A DNA stretch of 64,000 nucleotides from Gracilibacillus orientalis (lineage in GTDB: Bacteria; Bacillota; Bacilli; Bacillales; Amphibacillaceae), in assembly GCF_900114645.1 (NCBI RefSeq), contig NZ_FOTR01000001.1, positions 186,001 through 250,000 of the forward strand, given 5' to 3'. Position 1 is the first letter of the stretch. Each line of letters begins with the position of its first letter. A program made the translations under genes and the position numbers. Below the pieces are notes generated by a model. It had not been told where the DNA came from. It saw only the letters and a list, made by a program, of their open reading frames with translations, and ran no database searches. Below are positions 47,609 through 56,875 of the stretch, in pieces.

Positions 47609-48310
47609 TTATAGTTCTAATTCATCTAAAAATTCTCTAATCTCTAAATCAGAAGGCCTTTGTAAAATAGATAAAGGAATCTTTAAACCTTCCATTTTAT
47701 TAAATCCTCCAAATTTAGTTACATTAGAAGGGAACAATTGATGATTTATTGAATTTATATAAATGTCATCCAGTGTAATGCCTTCATAACAAATCCATTG
47801 CGTTTTATCTTTAATAAGATCTTCTCTATGAAATTCGCTTTCCTTATACATATTAAAAATGGTTAATACGAATGAGAAAAATTGTGATTTGTCTACGGTA
47901 ATTTGCTTTCTCGAATTGCCTATCCCAATACTAATTCCAGATCTTTGAGCGGTTGTACTACGATTATGCTTATTAATGTAATTCAATATTTTCTCAAAAT
48001 TAGCATTGTCCAATGCATGATACCAGTAGTCTAACTTTATTTCAGACTTACCTACGATTTGAATAGGTACTAATTTGCAATTTAAATCAATTAGTGATTT
48101 GAGTCTATGGTGACCATCCAAAACAATCAGTCTGTTATTAAGGTTTAAACAATTAATAGGATTATTAATAAAACCGGTTTGCTGTATATCTTTCAGTATA
48201 TTATTTATATTTTTTGTAACTTGTTCGTGGGGATATAAAGCTTCCGGTTTTACAAATTTTATATTATCAATGGAGTTAGTAATCTGATTCTTTTTTTGTA
48301 TATAATTCAT
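47609..48310 (-). CDS. SbnI-like ParB-fold protein, probable serine kinase for Dap synthesis
   Basis: 233 residues. The N-terminal ParB/Srx-like domain shows FVKPEALYPHEQV and the motif IVLDGHHRLKSLIDL. It is like SbnI of the staphyloferrin B locus, an ATP-dependent free-serine kinase giving O-phosphoserine, the substrate of SbnA; SbnI also acts as a haem-responsive regulator there. Both partner genes (SbnB-like and SbnA-like) are directly upstream on this strand. The function is inferred from fold plus context. It is the last gene of the peptide operon; AAGGAGAAG precedes the ATG. Confidence 0.72.
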   Translation of the reverse strand: MNYIQKKNQITNSIDNIKFVKPEALYPHEQVTKNINNILKDIQQTGFINNPINCLNLNNRLIVLDGHHRLKSLIDLNCKLVPIQIVGKSEIKLDYWYHALDNANFEKILNYINKHNRSTTAQRSGISIGIGNSRKQITVDKSQFFSFVLTIFNMYKESEFHREDLIKDKTQWICYEGITLDDIYINSINHQLFPSNVTKFGGFNKMEGLKIPLSILQRPSDLEIREFLDELEL

Positions 48311-48397
48311 AACTTCTCCTTATATAAACAGTTAGATTTAATTAATTTTAAGAAAAAGCAAAATAGAGTTTGTTTATTACTACTCGTGCCTATTTGC

Positions 48398-49357
48398 TTA
48401 TAGCTCTTGACCTACGTTAAGTTCTTTTGATTTTTTATAATAGTACTCTGCTAAGGCTATATCAAAAACAGCCATTCCCATGGGATTAAACATTACATTA
48501 TTATTTTGATTGTAATCTTTAAACCCTTCCCTACAAACTATATCGGTGATCGTTTTAACCATATTTTCTTCAAGGCCTTTTTCTAGAGAGAATCTCTCAA
48601 CATCCGTATCCTCCCTGCAAACTTCCTTCCAATTATCTACAATGATGGTATCTTTAACATACTCATAAACTTCGCTAGTATAATCCCTTAGAGATACATT
48701 TAATAAAAGTGCTCCTGCTTTTGGTTTTTCATTGATATATGGTTTATCTGAAACCGTACAAGTCATAACTATATCACTGTTTAAATAAGCCTCTTTCCAA
48801 TTATTACAAACAATAAATCTATTATCCTTTTTAAGGTTTTCTTTATGAATTTCTTTTAAATCATAGATATAAATCTTCTTGATTTTATCACCAAGTAACG
48901 CTGTTACCATTTGATAATGTTGTTGCCCTATAGGACCCCAGCCAATAATACCAATGTTAAGATTAGTGTCATCTTTTTGTTTTAAATAATGCTTCATTAT
49001 CAACCCGGAAACTGATGCTGTTCTAATAATACTTATTAAAGGAGTATTAATGATTGATTTTACTTCGCCTGTATCTGCATTATTAATTACGACTACACAA
49101 TTTGCTCTTGGAATATTTTTTTTAATGTTATCTGGAAAACTCGCAATCCACTTAATTCCAGCAGAGTGAATATCTTGGCCTACGTATGCAGGCATAGCTA
49201 TTATGCGGTTCTTCATATTGTTATACCTTAAATACGGTTTTACAGGTTGAGCATAATCATCCACATCTAATGCTTGTACTGCTGTTTCAATACAGCTAAT
49301 AGTTTCATTCCAATTAGTGTCCATTTGTCTAAATTCATTATCAGATAAATATTTCAT
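48398..49357 (-). CDS. SbnB-like dehydrogenase (ornithine cyclodeaminase family) for Dap
   Basis: 319 residues of the ornithine cyclodeaminase/mu-crystallin family. The substrate side has YLRYNNMKNRIIAMPAYVG and GIKWIASFPDN; the NAD-binding Rossmann motif is IGIIGWGPIGQQHYQMV. SbnB oxidatively splits N-(1-amino-1-carboxyethyl)-glutamate into L-2,3-diaminopropionate and 2-oxoglutarate. The tight linkage to an SbnA-like gene 42 bases upstream supports this role over ornithine cyclisation. AAGGAGAC precedes the ATG. Confidence 0.85.
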   Translation of the reverse strand: MKYLSDNEFRQMDTNWNETISCIETAVQALDVDDYAQPVKPYLRYNNMKNRIIAMPAYVGQDIHSAGIKWIASFPDNIKKNIPRANCVVVINNADTGEVKSIINTPLISIIRTASVSGLIMKHYLKQKDDTNLNIGIIGWGPIGQQHYQMVTALLGDKIKKIYIYDLKEIHKENLKKDNRFIVCNNWKEAYLNSDIVMTCTVSDKPYINEKPKAGALLLNVSLRDYTSEVYEYVKDTIIVDNWKEVCREDTDVERFSLEKGLEENMVKTITDIVCREGFKDYNQNNNVMFNPMGMAVFDIALAEYYYKKSKELNVGQEL

Positions 49358-49399
49358 TTTAAGTCTCCTTCAGTTGGTTATAATAGTTTTATGGAAAAG

Positions 49400-50356
49400 T
49401 TATTGATTTACAGAAGTAATAATTTTGCTCATATATTCACTATACAAACTTTCAAAATATCGTTCCCCTCTATCTGCAAACAGGGTTACTACATTTGGCT
49501 TAAACCCAATTTTTTTGTTAAGAAAATATTTTTTCACCCCTGCAAATACTGACCCTGAAGATCCTCCAGCAAAAATATTATGTTTCCATAAAAGGTCTTT
49601 ACACATTTCAACACTTTCTTCTTCACTCACTATAACGACATCATCAATATAAGCTTCTGCTAAAATTGGTGGAATAATACTAGACCCTATTCCTGGTATA
49701 GATCTAAAGCTAGGTTTCTCTCCAAAGATAATAGAACCTTTAACATCGACTGCAATAATTTTAGAATTTGGAAAACGTTCTTTTACATATCGAGAAATAC
49801 CAGTAATTGTCCCCCCTGAACTAACTCCCAGAAATATATAATCAAGTTCAACCTGATCACATATTTCTTTTCCAACAGTCCTCCCATATGCATTTGCATT
49901 TTCTGGATTCTCATATTGGTTAATCCAATAGCTATTCTCAATCTCTTGAACTAATTCTTTTACCTTATCAATTCTTGAGATTAAATACCCTCCTGATTCG
50001 TCTGCTTTATCAACCTTTACTATCTCACCACCAACGGACTTTATAATAAATTCATTGATCGGTAATATTTTGGGATCTACTACACAGATGAATTTTAACC
50101 CATAATAGCTACAATAATTTGCTAGTGCTACACCAAAATTTCCAGACGACGATTCAATAATTGTTGTTGATTCATTTATGTTCCCACTATTCAATAGATG
50201 TTTGATCATTTCACTGGCAGCCCTATCCTTAACACTTCCTGTAGGGTTATATCCTTCTAATTTTGCAAATAAATTAATATTTTTCAACTTATCGTCCTTT
50301 ATTCGAACCATAGGAGTAGCTCCTACGCTTTCCAAAACGTTATTATATACTCTCAT
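49400..50356 (-). CDS. SbnA-like PLP enzyme (cysteine synthase fold) for Dap
   Basis: 318 residues. The PLP lysine lies in GYNPTGSVKDRAASEMI; the phosphate/substrate loop is ESSSGNFGVALANYC, and GVSSGGTITGISRYVKE binds the cofactor phosphate. SbnA-type enzymes join O-phospho-L-serine and glutamate into N-(1-amino-1-carboxyethyl)-glutamate. The E-S-S-S-G-N loop matches SbnA-type enzymes rather than the T-S-G-N-T loop of true cysteine synthases. It sits 44 bases after the C-A-T NRPS gene and 42 before the SbnB-like gene. AGAGGTG precedes the ATG. Confidence 0.87.
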   Translation of the reverse strand: MRVYNNVLESVGATPMVRIKDDKLKNINLFAKLEGYNPTGSVKDRAASEMIKHLLNSGNINESTTIIESSSGNFGVALANYCSYYGLKFICVVDPKILPINEFIIKSVGGEIVKVDKADESGGYLISRIDKVKELVQEIENSYWINQYENPENANAYGRTVGKEICDQVELDYIFLGVSSGGTITGISRYVKERFPNSKIIAVDVKGSIIFGEKPSFRSIPGIGSSIIPPILAEAYIDDVVIVSEEESVEMCKDLLWKHNIFAGGSSGSVFAGVKKYFLNKKIGFKPNVVTLFADRGERYFESLYSEYMSKIITSVNQ

Positions 50357-50399
50357 TTATATGCACCTCTTTTTTATCTTAATATTATGTTAATTTAGG

Positions 50400-53300
50400 C
50401 TAGTTAGCGTTAAAAGTATTTCTTTTTACTCTCTTAATATTATCAGGAACTAAAATATCGTTATTTTTTTTGTCTTTACTTATATAATCTGCTAAAAGCC
50501 TTATTGTTGGTAAATTGAAAAGCTCTCCTAAAGGAATTTGTACGCCGAATTCCTTATATATGTTTGATGCAATCGTTGTAGCTTTAATGGAGTGCCCACC
50601 TAAAGTATAGAAATTGTCATTCACACCGATCATATCTCTTTCAAGAACGTTCCGCCAAATAACCTGGAGCTTACTTTCAATCTCATTATTAGGCGCTTCA
50701 TACTCTGCTCTTAAGTCGTAAAATTGTGGTTCGGGAAGTGCATTAACGTCAATTTTACCGTTTTTGTTTAACGGAAACTTTTCTAGTGTTACATATGATT
50801 GAGGCATCATATAATATGGCATTTTCATTTGTAAGTCTTTGTGTAATTCCTCTACATCAATGGCATGTTTTGTAACCAAATATGCACACAACTTTTTATC
50901 ACCATTGTCACTAATTACGGTTGTAACAAAGGCATTTTTAACTCTTTGAAAGCTCAAAAGCTCCTGTTCAATTTCTCCTAGTTCAATTCTAAAACCTCTT
51001 ACCTTTACCTGTTTATCTTCTCTGTCAAGAAATTCTATATTCCCATTTGGCAACCATCTTCCATAATCTCCTGTTTTATAGACAATATTCGAGGAACCAA
51101 AGTTGGACATATCAATATCTTTGAATTGGTTTTTATTAAATAAATTTTCAGCCACTTTAAAACTCTTTTTAGTCAAGTCTGGTCTGTTTAAGTAACCTTT
51201 AATAAGTCCAGCACCTGATACATATATATATCCAGGAACACCAATGGGAACTATTTGCTTATTATTATTTAGTATAAATATGCTTGTATTAGAGATTGGT
51301 CTTCCAATAGGAACTGTTTTGAGATTTTCATCCATACAATCCAACTTATAAAATGTTGTGAAAATAGTATTCTCAGTAGGACCATACACATGAAGTATCT
51401 TACCTTTTCCCAAAGTATTTAATGCCTTCTCCATATGATTGTAAGATACTCTTTCTCCACCTGTTAAAACCTTTTTGATATTCTTAAGACAATTAACATT
51501 TAAATCCACTAATGTATTAAATAATACTGTCGTTATAAAAAATACAGTAATTTCTTCCTTCTCAATGATGTTTGCTAATTTGACAATATTAAATGATGTC
51601 TCTTTATCTACTAATACTAATTTAGCTCCATTTAATAGTGATCCAAATATATCAAATGCAGAACCATCAAAAGTATAATTTGATAATTGTAAAAGTGTAT
51701 CATTATGAGTAATTTCTATATAATTAGTATCTTTAACTGTTCTAATAACATTACGATGACTTGTAAGTGTCCCCTTCGGTCTTCCAGTCGACCCAGATGT
51801 ATATATTGTATAAATTAAATCATCTGGTAGATTCGTGTCTTCCAGGTTAACCGTTTCTTGTTTATTGATTTGTTGTTCATCAATATCCAAACAGATCTTA
51901 TAAATATTAGGATTCAATGCACTATTAAATGATGGTAATAACTCTGACTCGGTTATAAGAGCATAGCTTTTAGAATCCTCTAAAATATTCACCAGTCTAT
52001 CAACTGGACTCTTAGGATCTAAAGGTAAATATGCAGCTCCTGCTTTAATGATCCCCAAAATACCAACAATCATTTCAACAGACGGATTAACTAGTAACCC
52101 CACTATATCATTTGTTTTCACGCCTTTTTTTCTTATATAGTGGGCCAACTGATTCGATTTTTCATTCAATTCTTTATAACTAAATTCGTTGCCCTCAAAT
52201 ACTATTGCAGTATTATCTTTGTGGGCATCTACTTGTTCCTCAAACAGCTGTTTTACCGTTTTCTCGACTGAACTAGCTTTGGTGTTATTGAATTCATGAA
52301 CTATCTCATACCTTTCTTCCTTAGAAAGAATATCTACTTCATCAATCATTTTTAATTTATTATTAACAAGATTATCTAATATTGTATTAAAATGAATACT
52401 CATATTATTGATAACCTGAGGATCAAAAGAATGAACATCATATATAAAGTTTGTTTTTATTTGATTAAAGTCTTCAACAGAAAAAGTTAAATCATAATTA
52501 GTCATTTCAAAATTAGAGTAATTATTTATTTTAAGGGAACTCTTATCATTACCATCATAGTTTAGGTTTAATGGGTAATTCTCTATTACTACAATAGAAT
52601 TAAAAATATCTTCATTACCTATTTTTTCACTATGGTTTTTTATTTCATAAAGTGGTGTATGATTGTATACGTCTCTCTCTAGTAACATTTGATTAACGTC
52701 CATTAGAATGTTTTCTATCGTCTCTTTTCCTGAAATTTTTACTCGTAAAGGCAAGGTATTGATAAATAACCCTACCGTATTCTCAATATTATCTATATCA
52801 ACATTTCTTCCTGAGACTGTTGTGCCGAAAAGAATATCTTTTGACGAACTATACTTATGGAGTAACAGTGACCATGCAGTATACATCACTGTAGCAATAG
52901 TAAACTTATTTGTTCTAGTAAAGGCCCTAAGTTTAGACTCTAATTCAATAGGTAATAGACGGTTTAAACTTGCTATATTATTTTTTGAAGCATTTCCTTT
53001 ATTTTTCCTGTAAGTAGGTAGCTCAGTGGCTGACTCAAATCCCTTTAAATATGATTTCCAATAAGTCTGGGCCTGTGTTTCATCTACTTTATTGCATACC
53101 TCAATAAACTCGCTAAACTTACCTTTTTTATTCAAACTTATTTCCTTATTTTTAGATAAATTATTATAGAATTCAATAAATTCTTTTAGTATTATCCCGC
53201 TGCTCCATCCATCAAATAATATATGGTGATGAGACAAGACAACTTCAAACTCATTACTAGAAAGTTTAATCAAATGAATTCGGAACGGTTCTGAAGAAAT

Positions 53301-53663
53301 ATCTATTTTTTTCATCCTATCTTGTTGCTTAAGTTTTTCTAGTTCAGCAAGTGAAATTTCTTTATCAAGTTGAGTAAAATCATAATGTATAATTGGGACA
53401 ACCGCATCTTTTAAAACTACGCATACCGGTTGGGAAAGTTTTTCCCATCTAAAAACGCTTCGTAAAATTTCGTTCGACCTCACCACTGATTCCCACGTAC
53501 TTTTAAATATAGAGTTTTCTATATTCCCAGTAATATTTAGAGATACTTGTTCAAAATACTGTTCACTTTCACTATCTTGTAAGTAGTGATATAACAATCC
53601 CTTTTGCATAGGTGTCAATTCGAGAATTCTTTCTACATTATTTTTTTCTATTGTTGTATGCAA
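50400..53663 (-). CDS. Nonribosomal peptide synthetase, one module C-A-T (Ile-like pocket)
   Basis: 1087 residues. The C domain covers about 13-440 with active motif HHILFDG at 146-152 and the first motif LTPMQKGLLYH, as in C domains that accept a D-residue donor. The A domain covers about 460-970 (YTSGSTGRPKG near 620). The pocket residues read by eye are D-G-F-F-L-G-V-I-F-K, eight of ten matching the classical isoleucine code. The T domain (GGHS near 1019) ends the protein; there is no TE domain. The start is TTG with AAGGAGG seven bases upstream. It comes 71 bases after the peptidase-transporter gene. Confidence 0.92.
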   Translation of the reverse strand: MHTTIEKNNVERILELTPMQKGLLYHYLQDSESEQYFEQVSLNITGNIENSIFKSTWESVVRSNEILRSVFRWEKLSQPVCVVLKDAVVPIIHYDFTQLDKEISLAELEKLKQQDRMKKIDISSEPFRIHLIKLSSNEFEVVLSHHHILFDGWSSGIILKEFIEFYNNLSKNKEISLNKKGKFSEFIEVCNKVDETQAQTYWKSYLKGFESATELPTYRKNKGNASKNNIASLNRLLPIELESKLRAFTRTNKFTIATVMYTAWSLLLHKYSSSKDILFGTTVSGRNVDIDNIENTVGLFINTLPLRVKISGKETIENILMDVNQMLLERDVYNHTPLYEIKNHSEKIGNEDIFNSIVVIENYPLNLNYDGNDKSSLKINNYSNFEMTNYDLTFSVEDFNQIKTNFIYDVHSFDPQVINNMSIHFNTILDNLVNNKLKMIDEVDILSKEERYEIVHEFNNTKASSVEKTVKQLFEEQVDAHKDNTAIVFEGNEFSYKELNEKSNQLAHYIRKKGVKTNDIVGLLVNPSVEMIVGILGIIKAGAAYLPLDPKSPVDRLVNILEDSKSYALITESELLPSFNSALNPNIYKICLDIDEQQINKQETVNLEDTNLPDDLIYTIYTSGSTGRPKGTLTSHRNVIRTVKDTNYIEITHNDTLLQLSNYTFDGSAFDIFGSLLNGAKLVLVDKETSFNIVKLANIIEKEEITVFFITTVLFNTLVDLNVNCLKNIKKVLTGGERVSYNHMEKALNTLGKGKILHVYGPTENTIFTTFYKLDCMDENLKTVPIGRPISNTSIFILNNNKQIVPIGVPGYIYVSGAGLIKGYLNRPDLTKKSFKVAENLFNKNQFKDIDMSNFGSSNIVYKTGDYGRWLPNGNIEFLDREDKQVKVRGFRIELGEIEQELLSFQRVKNAFVTTVISDNGDKKLCAYLVTKHAIDVEELHKDLQMKMPYYMMPQSYVTLEKFPLNKNGKIDVNALPEPQFYDLRAEYEAPNNEIESKLQVIWRNVLERDMIGVNDNFYTLGGHSIKATTIASNIYKEFGVQIPLGELFNLPTIRLLADYISKDKKNNDILVPDNIKRVKRNTFNAN

Positions 53664-53733
53664 ATCTTTTCCTCCTTGATCATACTGTTGGTAATTATTT
53701 TTTTATATGAATATTTAGAATAAAGTAAACAGA

Positions 53734-56700
53734 TCAATTCAATACCATACTCTGATTGTCTAAACTAATCATTTTTCCCATGTCCATTTTAATAACTTTA
53801 TCCGCATAAGAAAAATATCTATCATCATGTGTAACTGCAATTATACATTTTCCTTTTTTCTGAAGATCAGGTAATAGGTTGCTATAGAAAAACAGTCTAA
53901 ACTCTGGATCTTGATCAGCGGTCCATTCATCAAACACATATATTGGTCTATCATCTAAGTAAGAAACTAATAAAGCTAATCTCTTCTTTTGACCAGTAGA
54001 TAACTTAGTGGTACTAAATTTCCCATTAATTATTTCCACTTTTTTATCTAATTGTAATATCTTTAGATAATTTTTAATTTCATTTTCCTTATCCGTATAA
54101 TCAATGCCATAAAGCTTTTCAAATAAGAAAAAATCATTAAATATTGCTGAATAGTATTCATTTAGAATGTTTGGGGAAACCGTATTACCGTTCAGTATTA
54201 AATTTCCGCTTGTCGGAGTATATAATCCCGTTATAAGCTTGGCAAAAGTAGATTTTCCGCTTCCATTACCTCCAGTGATAAAAATAATTTCACCAGAATT
54301 AAACTGATAGTTAATCGGGCCTACCTTGAATTTAGTTTCTTCCCCTTGATTATATTCGTACGCAACATCCTTCAATTGTAGTTGAACTTCTGCATAATGT
54401 TGAACTTGTTGAGAAGTAACTGAGTTAACCTTCGAAGTTAGTTTATCGATTAACGTTGTAATCCTATTTAGGCTTATTTTTATCTCAATAATATTTGGGA
54501 TTGTGTCTAATATAGCGTGAATAGGACCAATCATATACAATAAGATAAATACATAACTAGTTATATTTGCTGTTTCAAGATTATTCAATACAACTGGAAA
54601 AACTAGTGCTATACATCCGATAGCAAGTGTAAATAACAATTCACCCATTACAAACATATTAGCAAATGCTAAAGCAGATTTCTTTTTTGTATCTTTATAT
54701 CTATCTGAACTTTCTTCTAAATCATTTTGAAACTCCTGCTTTTTTTTCCTACTAAGAGTTAACTCTTTAAAGCCAGAGACAAGACTAAAAATGTACTTAA
54801 AAAATATATTTTCTAGATCTCTCGACTCTTCACCAATTCTATTTGCATATCTGCCAGCTAGATAATAAATACTGGCAATAAATAAAATTATTCCTAGAGA
54901 TAGTAGGAGCACATAAAAATTTATAAAACTCAAGTATGCAAAGCAACATATTAAAGTGATAGCACTAGTAATTCCACCTACTATTATATTTGTGGCATTG
55001 CTAATTGTTTCTGTATCGTTATTTAAAGTAGACTCAATCGTTCCCTTTTCGATATTTTCAAAATGCTCATAGGGAGTACTTAACAACTTCTTAACTATCT
55101 GCATCCTCTTGAAATAAACTATTTCATTTGTAATACTTATTACTTTTGCTCTCACAATTTTTTGCCCATATACGTAGATAATGATACCTAAAACGAAATA
55201 AACGATTAAATTTATTTTTGTTTTCTCATCACTATTTATAGCTAAGTTAATGGTCAAAATAATGAGCGCATTCCCTAACCCGCTTGCAATACTAACTAAC
55301 GATAGCATCAACAGTGATTTATCATCTTTCTTTTTTACAAAACTAATTAGCAGAGAGTAAGCGTACACTAACCAAAGACAAGCATATCCCAAATAAAGCG
55401 CCCATTTTATACTAGAAGGTAACCATATAAAAGTGAATTTCCAATCTACTCCATCGTAAAAAATGTAAGGAATTAAGTATATGCAATATGATAAAATCAT
55501 CATAATGATTAAGGAAGCTAAAATCTTTAATATACCCCTTTTACCTTTCTTATCTACATACCTTCTTTTAGCTTTTAACTCTTTTAATACCTTTATAATA
55601 AACCCTAAACTTGTAGCAATAATTATTATAGAAACACAAATGATTGCTACGGCTATATAGTCCGTTATCATATTCAAATCTTTTATATTGCTAACATTAC
55701 CTTCGTCTAATAGGATCTTATTAATCTCATTACCAATATTCTCAACATAAGCTGAGTTAATATTACTTAAAACTGCAATACCAATCTTTTCTTCTGGTCT
55801 AAAGAGGATAAAAGATGAATAGTTAGGGTTATTTCCTCCATGGGATATTTCCCCGCCTCCCTTTTGGTATACAAACCATCCACTTGCGTAGGAAGATCCA
55901 TCTTGTAGTTGTTCAACTCTACGATTTGCTATATGTGACTTTTCAATTAAATTATTGTTAAATTTCGATTCCTTTAAGACGCCAAGTTGAATTTTTAACC
56001 ATTTTTCCATATCATTAGAATTAGTAATGATATATCCTGCTGGCTTATTCCCCTCATAACTAGGAGCATTATACAATCGAGGCTCCGTAAATAACTGTTT
56101 ATAACCTTGAGCCATTCTATCTTTTTCAAACTCATTATCATACATATAGGTATTATTTAATCCCATTGGTTCTAATATATTTCTTTTGATAAACTCTTCA
56201 TATTTAATACCAGTTGTCTTTTCAATTAATAAGCCTAAAATATCATAATTGATAGTGGCGTATTGAAATTTCTCTCCTGGAGTGCTATCTAATTCCACTC
56301 CGACTAGCGTCCTTACAGTAGCTTCTATAGCTTTTTCTCCATTAGAAATAGGAATTTCACTTATAGTATTAAATGGAACGCCACTGGTGTGATAAAGTAT
56401 ATCTCTTACTGTAACGGTAGCTTTTTCTCCTTTATACGTCATACTTAACCATGGTATATAGTCTGTTATTGGAGCATTAATATCTACAGTGCCGTTGTCG
56501 ACTAAAGTAAGAACTCCTAAGGCCGTAAAAGCCTTACTTGTAGATCCTAATTCAAACAAAGTATCAGACGTTACTTCCTTACCGTTATCAATATCTGCAT
56601 AACCAAATCCGCTCTTATAAACTGTTTTATCTTCATTTACAATAGTTACAGATAAACCTGGTATATCCCCTTTTTCCATTTGCTTTTCTATAAATTCTTC

Positions 56701-56820
56701 TATTTTCTTTATGTTTTCATTGGACACATTCACCTCGCTAGTTGCAGCACTTATTTCTAAAGAAGAGCTTAACAACAAACTCATAAACATAATAAATGTG
56801 AATATTATCTTGATTTGCAT
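53734..56820 (-). CDS. Fusion of secreted S12 prodrug-type peptidase with cyclic-peptide-type ABC exporter (ZmaM-like)
   Basis: 1028 residues. A signal-anchor (1-26) leads to an S12/beta-lactamase-fold domain (about 30-370): SxxK at S93-K96 (GSTSKAF), Tyr in YATINY at 187-192, and SHGGN near 330. Membrane helices lie near 385-408, 428-448 and 465-490, then the ABC exporter helices to about 790, and a nucleotide-binding domain with Walker A GGNGSGKST near 848, signature LSTGQ near 937 and Walker B IYVFDEW near 960. ClbP/XcnG/ZmaM peptidases remove N-acyl-D-Asn outside the membrane; ZmaM is the type with an added ABC part. A neighbouring Asn C-A-T-E module supports this role. GGGGGG precedes the ATG. 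Confidence 0.88.
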   Translation of the reverse strand: MQIKIIFTFIMFMSLLLSSSLEISAATSEVNVSNENIKKIEEFIEKQMEKGDIPGLSVTIVNEDKTVYKSGFGYADIDNGKEVTSDTLFELGSTSKAFTALGVLTLVDNGTVDINAPITDYIPWLSMTYKGEKATVTVRDILYHTSGVPFNTISEIPISNGEKAIEATVRTLVGVELDSTPGEKFQYATINYDILGLLIEKTTGIKYEEFIKRNILEPMGLNNTYMYDNEFEKDRMAQGYKQLFTEPRLYNAPSYEGNKPAGYIITNSNDMEKWLKIQLGVLKESKFNNNLIEKSHIANRRVEQLQDGSSYASGWFVYQKGGGEISHGGNNPNYSSFILFRPEEKIGIAVLSNINSAYVENIGNEINKILLDEGNVSNIKDLNMITDYIAVAIICVSIIIIATSLGFIIKVLKELKAKRRYVDKKGKRGILKILASLIIMMILSYCIYLIPYIFYDGVDWKFTFIWLPSSIKWALYLGYACLWLVYAYSLLISFVKKKDDKSLLMLSLVSIASGLGNALIILTINLAINSDEKTKINLIVYFVLGIIIYVYGQKIVRAKVISITNEIVYFKRMQIVKKLLSTPYEHFENIEKGTIESTLNNDTETISNATNIIVGGITSAITLICCFAYLSFINFYVLLLSLGIILFIASIYYLAGRYANRIGEESRDLENIFFKYIFSLVSGFKELTLSRKKKQEFQNDLEESSDRYKDTKKKSALAFANMFVMGELLFTLAIGCIALVFPVVLNNLETANITSYVFILLYMIGPIHAILDTIPNIIEIKISLNRITTLIDKLTSKVNSVTSQQVQHYAEVQLQLKDVAYEYNQGEETKFKVGPINYQFNSGEIIFITGGNGSGKSTFAKLITGLYTPTSGNLILNGNTVSPNILNEYYSAIFNDFFLFEKLYGIDYTDKENEIKNYLKILQLDKKVEIINGKFSTTKLSTGQKKRLALLVSYLDDRPIYVFDEWTADQDPEFRLFFYSNLLPDLQKKGKCIIAVTHDDRYFSYADKVIKMDMGKMISLDNQSMVLN

Positions 56821-56875
56821 AATAATCCCCCTTCAATTTAAAAGATTTTTCATCCAGACCCTATAATGATTGTGA

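Noticed and set aside
47609-48310. Plasmid-type ParB partition protein
   Set aside because: There is no ParA or parS-like site nearby, the protein is short, and its place next to SbnA/SbnB-like genes fits the SbnI-type serine kinase better.
47609-50356. Staphyloferrin B-type siderophore locus
   Set aside because: Only the Dap-forming genes are shared; no NIS synthetases, decarboxylase or siderophore transporter are seen, and the neighbours are NRPS genes.
53734-56820. Beta-lactamase-fold domain as a SurE-type peptide cyclase
   Set aside because: SurE-type cyclases are cytosolic and unfused; this domain follows a signal peptide and is joined to membrane helices and an exporter, fitting the prodrug peptidases.
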